A stretch of 43,729 nt of DNA, taken from contig NZ_QFRK01000026.1 in assembly GCF_003143855.1 (NCBI RefSeq), positions 1 through 43,729 of the forward strand. The letters run 5' to 3'. This DNA comes from Streptomyces sp. NWU339. Lineage in GTDB: Bacteria; Actinomycetota; Actinomycetes; Streptomycetales; Streptomycetaceae. Under the pieces are notes generated by a model. That model ran no database searches, was not told the DNA's origin, and was given only the letters and a program-made list of their open reading frames with translations. Of this stretch, positions 32,477 to 40,560 are shown in pieces (within the stretch, counting starts at the first letter, position 1; every line of letters starts with the position of its first letter). Made by a program: the position numbers and the translations under genes.

Positions 32477-34189
32477 GTGGACGCGCAGAGCCGTGGGCGG
32501 GCGGACAACGTCGACCCCGCAGACCAATGGATACTCAACCCGGCCACCGGCGAATACGAACTGCGACTGGGCCCCTCCGCACCGCAGTCACCCGTCCCGG
32601 GCCCCCGCCACAGCGGCCACCACGCGTACGATGCCGTGCCCGGCCGCACCCGGGCGCCCGGCCGTGAGGTCCCCCCGCCGCGGCGGCGCGGCGCCCCCGC
32701 CGCGCCGCCCGGACGGCGCGGCGACCGGCCGGCGCAGCGGGGGCCGAGGGCGAGGAAGGCCCTCCTGTGGGCGGGCGGGACGATGGCGTTCGTGGTGCTC
32801 GCCACCGGCACGGCCGGCTACGTCTATCTGAAGCACCTCGAGGGCAACGTCCACACGACCGACGTCGGCGACGCGGGCTCGGGTGACTTCAGCAAGGACG
32901 AGGCCTTCGACATCCTGGTCCTCGGCACCGACAAGCGCACCGGCTCCGGCAACGAGGGCTACGGCGACAAGGACAGCGTCGGGCACGCGGACACCACGAT
33001 CCTGCTGCACGTCTCCAAGGACCGCACCAACGCCACCGCGCTCAGCATCCCGCGCGACCTCATCGTCGACATCCCCGACTGTCCGACGAAGCTGGAGGAC
33101 GGGACGGAGAAGGTGATCCCGGGGCTGCAGGGCGCCCGGTTCAACCGCAGTCTCGGCGAGGGCGGCCGGGACCCGGGCTGCACGATGCGCACTGTGGAGG
33201 AGGCCACCGGCATCTCCGTCGACCATTTCATGATGGCCGACTTCAACGCGGTCAAGACCCTCACCACGGCGGTCGACGGCGTCAAGGTGTGCCTGGAGCA
33301 CGCGGTCGACGACAAGCAGTCGAAGCTGAAGCTGCCGGCGGGCGAGTCGACGGTGGCGGGCGAGGACGCCCTCGCCTTCGTCCGTACCCGGCACAGCTTC
33401 GGCAACGAGGGCGACCTCGACCGGATCAAGGTGCAGCAGCACTTCCTGGCCTCGCTGATGCGCAAGATGTCCTCCAGCGACACCCTCACCAGTCCCACCA
33501 GGCTGGTGAAGTTGGCCGAGGCCGCCACCGACGCGCTGACCGTGGACACCGGTATCGGCAAGGTGAGCACGCTCAAGGACGTCGCCCTGGAGCTGAAGAA
33601 GGTACCGACGAAGAACATCTCCTTCACCACGGTCCCGGTGAAGGACAACCCCGCGGAGACGGTGAAGGCCACCGTCGTCCTCGACGAGGCCAAGGCACCC
33701 CAGCTCTTCGCGGCGATCGCGAACGACGTGTCGCTGACCGAGGTCGAGCAGCAGGAGAAGAAGGAGAAGAAGACCGCCGTCGCCGCCCGCCTCAAGGGCC
33801 CCAAGGCAGAGGCCTCCGAGGTCCGGGTGCGGGTCTTCAACGGCGGTGCCCCGTCGGGCAGCGCCCAGGACATGCTCAACCGGCTCCAGCTCGAGGAGGG
33901 CGTCAGCAAGTCGGAGAACGCCGGCAACGCCCCGAAGACGCTGAAGAAGACCACCCTCGAGTACGCGCCCGACCAGGCCGACCAGGCCCGCCGCCTCGCC
34001 GACATCCTCGGCCTGTCCGGCTCCGGGATGAAGCCCGGCGAGAGCGCCACCAACGCCCAGGGACTGCCCACGATGACACTGACCCTCGGCGAGGACTTCA
34101 CGGACGCCGGGGCACAGCTCGACGGCTCCGCGGCCGGGGCGCCGGACGTGGAGAAGTCCACGGCCGACAAGGTGGAGTGCGCGAGCTGA
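32477..34189 (+). CDS. LytR-CpsA-Psr (LCP) family wall-polymer ligase, copy 3, with LytR_C domain
   Basis: A 570-residue paralogue of copy 2, from GTG at 32477 (VDAQSRGRADNVDPADQW). Its layout is the same: a cytoplasmic Pro/Arg-rich N terminus with DPADQWILNPATGEYELRL, one membrane helix (about 98-120), the LCP domain (DILVLGTDKRTGSGNEGYGD, HADTTILLHVSKD, SIPRDLIVDIPDC, AFVRTRHSFGNEGDLDR) and a LytR_C domain. It should act as a glycopolymer:peptidoglycan ligase outside the membrane. Start choice rests on the conserved DAQ.RGRA..DPADQW peptide and GGAGGA 11 bases upstream; the in-frame extension to 32402 is not conserved. It carries the conversion block at 33774-34100. The C-terminal ending VECAS parallels VECAE in copy 2. 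Confidence 0.94.
   Translation: MDAQSRGRADNVDPADQWILNPATGEYELRLGPSAPQSPVPGPRHSGHHAYDAVPGRTRAPGREVPPPRRRGAPAAPPGRRGDRPAQRGPRARKALLWAGGTMAFVVLATGTAGYVYLKHLEGNVHTTDVGDAGSGDFSKDEAFDILVLGTDKRTGSGNEGYGDKDSVGHADTTILLHVSKDRTNATALSIPRDLIVDIPDCPTKLEDGTEKVIPGLQGARFNRSLGEGGRDPGCTMRTVEEATGISVDHFMMADFNAVKTLTTAVDGVKVCLEHAVDDKQSKLKLPAGESTVAGEDALAFVRTRHSFGNEGDLDRIKVQQHFLASLMRKMSSSDTLTSPTRLVKLAEAATDALTVDTGIGKVSTLKDVALELKKVPTKNISFTTVPVKDNPAETVKATVVLDEAKAPQLFAAIANDVSLTEVEQQEKKEKKTAVAARLKGPKAEASEVRVRVFNGGAPSGSAQDMLNRLQLEEGVSKSENAGNAPKTLKKTTLEYAPDQADQARRLADILGLSGSGMKPGESATNAQGLPTMTLTLGEDFTDAGAQLDGSAAGAPDVEKSTADKVECAS
33774..34100 (+). repeat. 327-bp near-identical block shared with LCP copy 2
   Basis: This is the partner of 31774-32100, at an offset of exactly 2000 bp. 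A further identical run of about 100 bp exists between 30984-31084 and 32981-33081 in the LCP domain coding part. Confidence 0.9.
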
Positions 34190-34249
34190 CGTTCAGCCGA
34201 GCGAGTGCGAACCCTCACCAAAAGTTGTTGAATCGGTTGCGTTCCGCGC

Positions 34250-34277
34250 GCAACTGACGGGCCCTTCGTGCGTCTAA
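34250..34277 (+). promoter_or_regulatory. Sigma-E-like (ECF) promoter before LCP copy 4
   Basis: GCAAC (34250-34254), a 16-bp spacer and CGTCTAA (34271-34277) match the ECF-type pattern with AAC in the -35 and CGTCTAA in the -10 that I associate with Streptomyces sigma-E, the cell-envelope stress factor. It ends about 25-45 bp upstream of the possible start codons. Confidence 0.6.
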
Positions 34278-34323
34278 CACAACGCAGGACGGGCCTTGTT
34301 CCATGACGCGAGGAGTACCAGGG

Positions 34324-35964
34324 GTGGGGAGGACGGCGGCAGTGACGCAGAGCGCCGCACGGAGGACACTCCGCGACGACCGGCGTGAGCCGGAGGACGG
34401 CTCGACCGACGGCCCGGCCGACAAAGCGTCCGACGGCGACGGCGGGGACATACCGGCGTCCGGCGCGGACGGCGGCCACCGCCCGCGGCGCCGGATGCTC
34501 AAGTGGTTCGCGGCGGTCCTCGCGTTGCTCCTCGTCGGCTCGGCCGGAGCCGGCTACGTCTACTACCGGCACCTGAACGGCAACATCAAGCAGAACCCGC
34601 TGAACCTGGGCGACCACAAGGTCGCCGAGCCGACGCCGAACGCCGCCGGACAGACCCCGCTGAACATCCTGCTGATCGGCTCCGACGCCCGGGACAGCGA
34701 GGAGAACCAGCAACTCGGCGGCGCCCGCGAGACGTTCGGCTCGACACCGCTGGCCGATGTGCAGATGCTGCTGCACCTGTCCGCCGACCGGACCAACATG
34801 TCCGTGATCAGCATGCCCCGCGACACCCTCGTCCAGATCCCCCAGTGCACCGACCCCGAGGACGGGACCGTGTACGAGGCGAGCAACGGGCGGACCATGA
34901 CCAACCAGAGCCTCGGGCACGGCGGTCCGGGCTGCACCGTGGCCACCTGGCAGGAGCTCACCGGCATCCACATCGACCACTTCGTCATGGTCGACTTCGC
35001 CGGCGTGGTCGCCATGGCGGACGCCGTCGGCGGCGTCCCGGTGTGCGTGGACGCCAACATCCTCTCCCGCGACAGCAAGGGCCACGGCTCCGGGCTGAAG
35101 CTGCGCGAGGGCACCCACCCGGTCAAGGGCAAGCAGGCCCTGCAGTGGCTGCGTACACGCTACGGCTTCGAGGACGGCAGCGACCTCGCCCGCGCCAAGG
35201 CCCAGCACATGTACATGAACTCACTCGTCCGCGAGCTGCGGGAGAACGCCACCCTGAGCAGCCCCAACAAGCTGCGCAGGCTGGCCGAGGAGGCCACCCG
35301 GGCGCTCACCGTCGACCCCGGCCTCGACACCGTCAAGAAGCTGTACGACCTCAGCAACGAGCTGCGCAAGGTGGAGCCGGAGCGCGTCACCATGACCACG
35401 ATGCCGAACCGGTACGTGGGCGCCCGGGTGGAGCCGACCGAGGACGCCGAGCAGCTCTTCCGGCTGGTCCGCGAGGACATCGCGCTGGACGGCAAGGACG
35501 AGAAGCCGACGGAGGCCGAGGAGAAGGCCACGTCCACCGAACCGGCCGCCCCCGACGCCCGGATCGCGGTCCAGGTCGTCAACGGCACCCGCACCGACGC
35601 CCTGGCCGCGGCGTCCGGGCGCGCGAGCACCGTGACCGGAATCCTGTGGGAGAAGGGCTTCACCGGTGCGTTCGCCGGCACCGCCGGCTCCCTCAGCAGG
35701 GAGCGGACGGTGGTGCGGTACCCGAGCGCCGACCTGGAGGGCGACGCGCATCGTGTCGCCGAGGTCCTGGGGATTCCGGAGAGTTCGGTGCGGCGGTCCA
35801 CCGACGTCTCCGGGGTCACGCTCGTCGTGGGCGCCGACTGGCGTGAGGGGACGACGTACGAGGCCCCCGAACAGGACGACACCACCCCCGAGTCGGCCGA
35901 GGCCCTCAACGGCGCGGACGACACGGCCTGCATGAAGGTCAACCCGGCCTTCACCTGGTCCTGA
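34324..35964 (+). CDS. LytR-CpsA-Psr (LCP) family wall-polymer ligase, copy 4, with LytR_C domain
   Basis: A 546-residue membrane-anchored protein. The cytoplasmic N terminus is acidic and Asp/Gly-rich; the membrane helix (MLKWFAAVLALLLVGSAGAG) lies at about 58-78. The LCP domain follows (NILLIGSDARDSEENQQLGG, LADVQMLLHLSADRTNMSVI, SMPRDTLVQIPQC, VDFAGVVAMADAVGGVPVCV, QWLRTRYGFEDGSDLAR), then a LytR_C domain (IAVQVVNGTRTDALAAASGR). Three starts are possible: ATG at 34303, GTG at 34324 (with GAGGAG eight bases upstream, chosen here) and GTG at 34342 (with GGGAGGA). It differs clearly from copies 2 and 3. A sigma-E-like promoter precedes it and a strong terminator follows it, so it is probably its own unit. 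Confidence 0.93.
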   Translation: MGRTAAVTQSAARRTLRDDRREPEDGSTDGPADKASDGDGGDIPASGADGGHRPRRRMLKWFAAVLALLLVGSAGAGYVYYRHLNGNIKQNPLNLGDHKVAEPTPNAAGQTPLNILLIGSDARDSEENQQLGGARETFGSTPLADVQMLLHLSADRTNMSVISMPRDTLVQIPQCTDPEDGTVYEASNGRTMTNQSLGHGGPGCTVATWQELTGIHIDHFVMVDFAGVVAMADAVGGVPVCVDANILSRDSKGHGSGLKLREGTHPVKGKQALQWLRTRYGFEDGSDLARAKAQHMYMNSLVRELRENATLSSPNKLRRLAEEATRALTVDPGLDTVKKLYDLSNELRKVEPERVTMTTMPNRYVGARVEPTEDAEQLFRLVREDIALDGKDEKPTEAEEKATSTEPAAPDARIAVQVVNGTRTDALAAASGRASTVTGILWEKGFTGAFAGTAGSLSRERTVVRYPSADLEGDAHRVAEVLGIPESSVRRSTDVSGVTLVVGADWREGTTYEAPEQDDTTPESAEALNGADDTACMKVNPAFTWS

Positions 35965-35968
35965 CACG

Positions 35969-36004
35969 GCAGGGCCCCTTCCCGAGCGCGGGAAGGGGCC
36001 CTGC
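35969..36004. terminator. Strong bidirectional hairpin terminator
   Basis: GCAGGGCCCCTTCCCG (35969-35984) and CGGGAAGGGGCCCTGC (35989-36004) are perfect 16-bp arms around a 4-nt loop. It lies 5 nt after the LCP copy 4 stop and 22 nt from the stop of the convergent glycosyltransferase gene, so it can serve both. Confidence 0.88.
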
Positions 36005-36025
36005 GGTGTCCGCGGTGAAGGCGGG

Positions 36026-37063
36026 TCAGGTGGCAGGGGCGTCCGCGTGGACCGCGGGCCGCCGGGAGGCGATGACCTTCTTCGCGAGCGAGCGCGGGCT
36101 GGTCAGGAAGCCCCAGCCCCACGACATGTGCATGGTGCCCAGCGCCACCGGTATCCGCAGCCGGGCCTTCAGCGGCAGCCCCTTGCCGGCGGGTACGGAG
36201 CCCAGCACGATCGCCGCGAGGTACCCGCCGGGCACCACGAAGCCCCACGGCGTGAGCGCCGCGCCCACCACGGTTCCGGCCGCGATCGCGCACACTGCGG
36301 CCGGCGGGGCCAGATACCGCAGGTTGATGGAACCGGAGTGGTAGCGGGCGACGACGTGCCGCCAACGGCCGTAGTCCTTGTACTGCTTGGCCAGCGCCCG
36401 CACGCTCGGCCGGGGCCGGTACGACACCTTCAGCTCCGGCGAGAACCAGACCAGCCCGCCGGCCTCGCGGATACGGAAGTTCAGCTCCCAGTCCTGGGCG
36501 CGGATGAACTCCACGTTGTAGCCGCCCTGCCGCTCCAGCGCCTCGCGCCGGAACACCCCGAGGTAGACGGTCTCGGCGGGGCCCGCCGCGCCACCGGTGT
36601 GGAAGGCCGCGTTGCCGACGCCTATCCGCGAGGTCATCGCGGCGGCGACCGCGTGCTCCCAGTCGTTCTCCCCCTCGGCGTGCATGATGCCGCCGACGTT
36701 CTGCGCGCCGGTCTCCTCGAGGAGCCGTACCGCGGTGGTGATGTAGCCCGGCGAGAGCATTCCGTGCCCGTCGACGCGGACCACGACCGGATGGCGCGAG
36801 GCCTTGATCGCCGCGTTGAGGGCGGCCGGGGTGCGACCGGTCGGGTTGGGCACGGTACGCACCCGCGGGTCCTCGGCCACGAGTTCGGCGGCGATCTCGT
36901 CCGTGCGGTCCGTGGACGGACCGAGGGCGATCACGACCTCCATCTCGCCGGCGTACTCCTGGGCGAGGATCGCGTGGACGGCGCCACGCAGATACCTTTC
37001 CTCGTTGAGGACGGGCATGATCACGGAAACGGCGGGGTGCCGCACGTCGGGATTGGCGTTCAT
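36026..37063 (-). CDS. GT2 glycosyltransferase, ExoA-like
   Basis: A 345-residue membrane-associated glycosyltransferase of family 2. The GT-A domain covers about residues 10-235: VSVIMPVLNEERYLRGAVHA, VIALGPSTDRTDEIAAEL, the DxD-like metal site VRVDGHGML, and the acceptor-side IRAQDWELNFRIREAGG. It resembles succinoglycan-type ExoA transferases. Two to three hydrophobic segments near the C terminus (about 245-295) anchor it. It probably extends a surface polysaccharide that the neighbouring LCP enzymes attach to the wall; donor and acceptor are unknown. The ATG at 37063 follows GAGGCCCCT. It converges on LCP copy 4 and diverges from LCP copy 5. Confidence 0.9.
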   Translation of the reverse strand: MNANPDVRHPAVSVIMPVLNEERYLRGAVHAILAQEYAGEMEVVIALGPSTDRTDEIAAELVAEDPRVRTVPNPTGRTPAALNAAIKASRHPVVVRVDGHGMLSPGYITTAVRLLEETGAQNVGGIMHAEGENDWEHAVAAAMTSRIGVGNAAFHTGGAAGPAETVYLGVFRREALERQGGYNVEFIRAQDWELNFRIREAGGLVWFSPELKVSYRPRPSVRALAKQYKDYGRWRHVVARYHSGSINLRYLAPPAAVCAIAAGTVVGAALTPWGFVVPGGYLAAIVLGSVPAGKGLPLKARLRIPVALGTMHMSWGWGFLTSPRSLAKKVIASRRPAVHADAPAT

Positions 37064-37233
37064 AGGGGCCTCACGTTACCGCGAACGAGGGACAGCGCTG
37101 CGCGCGCCGGGTGCGGCTGCACCGGGCCGCAGATCGTATCGGCCTACGGTGCTCGGGATCCCGGGCACGGCTCCGTACGGCCCCGTACGGTCCCGCGGCC
37201 CTCGTACGGCCCTCGTCCGGAGGTGTCCTCCTT

Positions 37234-38718
37234 TTGCCCCCGCAGCCACCGTCCCCCCGCCCCCGCCCGCGCACCCGCACCGGGCCGCAGCGCCGTCCGC
37301 GACCGCCCGGCCGGGGCGGGCCGAGACCGGTGGGGCGCCGGAAGCCCCGCTGGGGCATGCGGGCGGTGACCACGCTGTCGGTCGTGGTGCTCGCCTCCGC
37401 CGGGATCGGGCACGCGGTGGTCACCAGCCTCGACTCGGGGATCGACCGGGTCGACCCGTTCCGGGACATGAAGAACCGTCCCGAAGCGGGCCACGGCATG
37501 AACGTCCTGCTCGTCGGCACGGACGGCCGCGAGAAGCTCGACGAGGAGCAGCGGCGGAAGTACCGGCTCGGCGGGGCGCCCTGCAACTGCACCGACACCA
37601 TCATGATCGTGCACATCTCGGAGGACCGGGAGCGGGCCAGCGTCGTCAGCCTGCCGCGCGACTCGTACGCCATGACGCCCCCGCACACCGACCGGGTGAG
37701 CGGCGAGGAGCACGAGGGGCACCCCGTCAAACTGAACGCGGCGTACGCGGAGGGCGGGCCGCAGCTGACCGTGCGCACGGTGGAGAAGATGACCCGGGTG
37801 AAGATCGACCACTACCTGGAGCTCGATTTCACCAGCTTCATGAAGACCGTCGACGTGGTCGGCGGTGTCGAACTGTGCACCACCGAACCGCTGAAGGACA
37901 GCCACACCGGCCTCGACCTGCCCGCCGGCCGGCACACCCTGCGGGGCGGCGAGGCCCTGCAGTACGTACGCGCCCGGTACGTCGACGGCGCCGCCGACCT
38001 CGGCCGGATGAAACGCCAGCAGCGCTTCATGGCGGCGTTGGTGGACCGGGCCACGTCCTCCGGGGTCCTGCTGAACCCGATGAAGTTCCGGGACGTGACC
38101 CGCGCGGTGCTCGGTTCGGTCCGCGCCGACAAGGGCTTCGGCACCGACGAACTGCTGGACCTGGGGCGGGCGATGCGGAACTTCTCGCCCTCCTCCTCCG
38201 AGTTCACCACCGTGCCGCTCGCGAGGACGGGAGTCGCGGTCAAGGGCCTCGGCTCGACCCTGAAGTGGCACCCCGAGAAGTCGAAGCAGATCTTCGATGC
38301 GCTGCGCGAGGACAAGCCGCTCTCCACGCACTCCTCGCCCGACGCGGCGCTGCGCGTCCCGGTGGACCCCCGGCAGATCCACGTCCAGGTCGAGAACGGC
38401 ACCGGGGTCCAGGGGCTCGGCCGCCGCGTGGACGCGGCCCTCGCGGCGACCGGCTTCAACACCACCCGCACCCCCGTCAACGCGGCGGACCGCTCCGTAC
38501 GGCGGACCGTCGTCGCCCACGATCCCCGCTGGGACCGCTCCGCGAAGTCCCTCGCCGCCGCCCTGCCGGGCAGTGAACTGCGTGCGGTGAAGGGCCAGGG
38601 CGCCACCCTGAAGGTGATCGCCGGCAGCGACTTCGAGAAGGTCCGCAAGGTCCGGGCCGAGGACCCCGGGAAGGACGAGTTCGGAGTCGTGCGGGGTGAC
38701 GAGGTGGGGTGCTCTTGA
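37234..38718 (+). CDS. LytR-CpsA-Psr (LCP) family wall-polymer ligase, copy 5, with LytR_C domain
   Basis: A 494-residue membrane-anchored LCP protein. The start is a TTG at 37234 (LPPQPPSPRPRPRTRTG), chosen because GGAGGT lies nine bases upstream; no ATG or GTG lies suitably in frame before the membrane helix. A Pro/Arg-rich cytoplasmic stretch precedes one helix (about 43-63). The LCP domain has NVLLVGTDGREKLDEEQ, CTDTIMIVHISEDRERASVV, SLPRDSYAMTPP, VKLNAAYAEGGPQLTVRTVE and QYVRARYVDGAADLGR. A LytR_C domain (HVQVENGTGVQGLGRRVDAA) ends it. Three CCGTACGG-like sites (37173-37210) lie in the divergent promoter region shared with the glycosyltransferase. An IS200/IS605 element begins within a few bases of its stop. 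Confidence 0.92.
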   Translation: MPPQPPSPRPRPRTRTGPQRRPRPPGRGGPRPVGRRKPRWGMRAVTTLSVVVLASAGIGHAVVTSLDSGIDRVDPFRDMKNRPEAGHGMNVLLVGTDGREKLDEEQRRKYRLGGAPCNCTDTIMIVHISEDRERASVVSLPRDSYAMTPPHTDRVSGEEHEGHPVKLNAAYAEGGPQLTVRTVEKMTRVKIDHYLELDFTSFMKTVDVVGGVELCTTEPLKDSHTGLDLPAGRHTLRGGEALQYVRARYVDGAADLGRMKRQQRFMAALVDRATSSGVLLNPMKFRDVTRAVLGSVRADKGFGTDELLDLGRAMRNFSPSSSEFTTVPLARTGVAVKGLGSTLKWHPEKSKQIFDALREDKPLSTHSSPDAALRVPVDPRQIHVQVENGTGVQGLGRRVDAALAATGFNTTRTPVNAADRSVRRTVVAHDPRWDRSAKSLAAALPGSELRAVKGQGATLKVIAGSDFEKVRKVRAEDPGKDEFGVVRGDEVGCS

Positions 38719-38719
38719 A

Positions 38720-38870
38720 GTGCTCTGCCGGCTGAGGCCGGGAGATTCCCGCCTACCTTGCGGCAGCGGGCTTGACGCGCTTGGCGCGCCTGACGACTGC
38801 CCTCCCGGCAGCCGGGACGAGCGCGAGGCCCGTCCGGTACAGGTGCAAGACGTTGCGGGCCGCGTTGTGG
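38720..38870 (-). ncRNA. Predicted omega RNA (reRNA) of TnpB
   Basis: TnpB proteins work with a non-coding RNA from the 3' end of tnpB and the right end of the element. Here that RNA would cover the last ~100 nt of tnpB and the stems at 38728-38751, on the minus strand, and its guide would be copied from the flank, the 3' end of the LCP copy 5 gene. This is inferred from family knowledge; only the stems are seen. Confidence 0.4.
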
Positions 38871-40063
38871 TCGGCGTTGCCCGACCAGCCGCAGTCCGGG
38901 TTCTTGCACACGAACACGGCCTGGGACTCCCGGCTGCCCGGCGTGGTGACGCCGCACGCCGAGCAGCGCCGGGAGGTGCCGGGGGCGGGGACCTTGTGCA
39001 GGGTGCCGCCGTGGCGGGCGGTCTTGTAGGTCAGCAGGGTGACCGTGCGGCCCCATGCCTCCCCGCTGATGGAGCGGTTCAGCCCGGACTTCTGGGCGAC
39101 GTTCCTGCCCGGCTCCTCGATGGTTCCCCTGGCCGACTTGACCATGTTCGGGATGGTGAGTGCTTCGACCACGACGGCGCCGTAGGTGCGAGCGATGACG
39201 GTGGTGGTCTTGTGCTGCCAGTCCAGGGCCCGGCGCTTGGCTTTCGCGCGCAGTCCTGCGATCCGGTCGTAGGTGCGGTGCAGCCGGCGGCTGGTGCGCT
39301 CGCCGGGCCTTTGGTGCCGCTTGCGCCGGGCGGCGCGCTGCTCCAGGTGGAGAAGCCGGGCCTTCTCCTTCTCCGTCAGCCATTCGCCGTGCCCGTAGGT
39401 TTCGCCGTCCGAGCAGGCGATGGGCACGGTGACGCCCATGTCGATGCCGACCTCGGCGCCCTGGTGGGGCCCGGGCTTGACCTCCAGGGTCTGGACACGG
39501 AAGGCGATGTGCCAGCCGAGGGTGTCCTTGATCAGCCGTGCTCCGGTGATCCGGTTCTCCGCGTCGGCGCGCTTGCCGACCGGAAGGTCCTTGGTCCAGC
39601 GGAAGCGGACCCGGCCCACCTTGGGAATGCTGGCCATGCCCCAGCGGCGGTGCACCCGGGCGATGTTCAGGTCGCGGCCCTGCGGGATGTCCACGGACAG
39701 CACCGTGCGGAATCGGCCCTTGAAGTTCGGGGCGTCGGCGCGGCCCTCCCAGCAGTTCTTCCACGCCCGGACGTACGTCTTGAGGACGGCTTGCGCGGCC
39801 TGCGCGGGGAGGACAGCAAGGAAGTCGATGTCCTCGCGAGCCTGTCGGATCGCGGCATCCGCCTGTTGGAGAGTCCGCTTCTCCTTCGGCATCATCCGCC
39901 ACCAGGCATGGAGCAGGTTCCACAGGGTGCGGGCCGCGTGCGCCTGATCATCCGCCGCGCGAACCCCGGCAGGCGACAGCGCAAGCCGGGCACGATGCCC
40001 GAACTGCCGCTTGGCCAAGGTGTCCTGACTCACGATCGAGACCATAGCGGTGGTCGATGTCAC
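38753..40063 (-). CDS. tnpB: TnpB-like RNA-guided nuclease of IS200/IS605 element
   Basis: A 436-residue protein with all TnpB hallmarks. An N-terminal helix-turn-helix/OrfB-type region (about 20-160) is followed by the split RuvC-like nuclease: GAEVGIDMGV (D208), AVVVEALTIPNM (E300) and GNADHNAARN (D398). The zinc ribbon CSAC...CKNPDC (C367, C370, C386, C391) sits before the last catalytic Asp. The DED triad and zinc ligands are intact and the frame is open, so it may be active. TnpB enzymes cut DNA using an RNA from the element end and help the element persist. The GTG at 40063 or an ATG at 40045 (MVSIVSQDTLAKRQ) could be the start. Codon bias is similar to the host's, so this is an actinobacterial element. 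Confidence 0.92.
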   Translation of the reverse strand: MTSTTAMVSIVSQDTLAKRQFGHRARLALSPAGVRAADDQAHAARTLWNLLHAWWRMMPKEKRTLQQADAAIRQAREDIDFLAVLPAQAAQAVLKTYVRAWKNCWEGRADAPNFKGRFRTVLSVDIPQGRDLNIARVHRRWGMASIPKVGRVRFRWTKDLPVGKRADAENRITGARLIKDTLGWHIAFRVQTLEVKPGPHQGAEVGIDMGVTVPIACSDGETYGHGEWLTEKEKARLLHLEQRAARRKRHQRPGERTSRRLHRTYDRIAGLRAKAKRRALDWQHKTTTVIARTYGAVVVEALTIPNMVKSARGTIEEPGRNVAQKSGLNRSISGEAWGRTVTLLTYKTARHGGTLHKVPAPGTSRRCSACGVTTPGSRESQAVFVCKNPDCGWSGNADHNAARNVLHLYRTGLALVPAAGRAVVRRAKRVKPAAAR

Positions 40064-40560
40064 CGCGCTGGAACCCTGACCCCGATGTCAGAACGGGTCG
40101 CCATGTTGTCCACAACCTGCACGTTCATTTGGTTTTCGTCACCAAGTACCGACGGAAGGCGTTCACCGACGCCATGCTCACCCGCACCAAAGAGATCATG
40201 CGGGAGGTCTGCGCCGACTTCGAGGCCGAGCTGAAACAGTTCAACGGCGAACACGACCACGTCCACCTGCTCGTGTACCACCCGTCCAAGGTCCGGCTCT
40301 CCAAGCTGGTCAACTCCCTCAAGGGCGTCAGCTCCCGCAGCTCCGCCTGGGGGCACCTCCCGGCCGAAGGCTGGGGGAGAGTACAACGCGCATGTCCGCC
40401 GGTACCTGTGGGGCGGGCACTTCTGGTCCGGCTCCTCCTTCGCCGGAAGCTGTGGCGTGGCGCCACTGACCGTCGTGCGTCAGTACATCGAGCAGCAGCG
40501 ACCCGTGGGGGGGAGGAACAGTGCGGACCCGTGCCCACGCGCGGGTCAGAGCGGTCTTGA
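40057..40560 (+). pseudogene. tnpA: IS200/IS605 TnpA (Y1 transposase), frameshifted by an inserted repeat
   Basis: The first ~94 residues match IS200-type TnpA: DVRTGRHVVHNLHVHLVFVT, KYRRKAFTDAML, the HUH motif in EHDHVHLLVYH (H68, H70) and KLVNSLKGVSSR. At SSR the frame runs into a 39-nt GC-rich repeat (40341-40379). After it, the rest of TnpA is in the +1 frame: EYNAHVRRYLWGGHFW, then FAGSCGVAPLTVVRQYIEQQ with the catalytic tyrosine. The HUH site and the Tyr are thus in different frames and no functional transposase can be made without frameshifting. The 3' end of the remnant is unclear. Element mobility would depend on a TnpA supplied elsewhere. Confidence 0.85.
40341..40379. repeat. 39-nt palindromic repeat inside tnpA
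   Basis: The segment begins CTCCGCCTGGGGGCACCTCC and ends CCGAAGGCTGGGGGAG. Its inner half folds as CTCCCGGCC/GGCTGGGGGAG with a GAA loop. It resembles short palindromic repeats that I recall as dispersed in Streptomyces genomes. It lies exactly where the TnpA reading frame breaks. Confidence 0.75.

Noticed and set aside
40341..40379. TnpA frameshift as a sequencing error
   Set aside because: The break coincides with a whole foreign-looking 39-nt palindromic segment, not a single base in a homopolymer. A small error within its G-runs still cannot be excluded from sequence alone.
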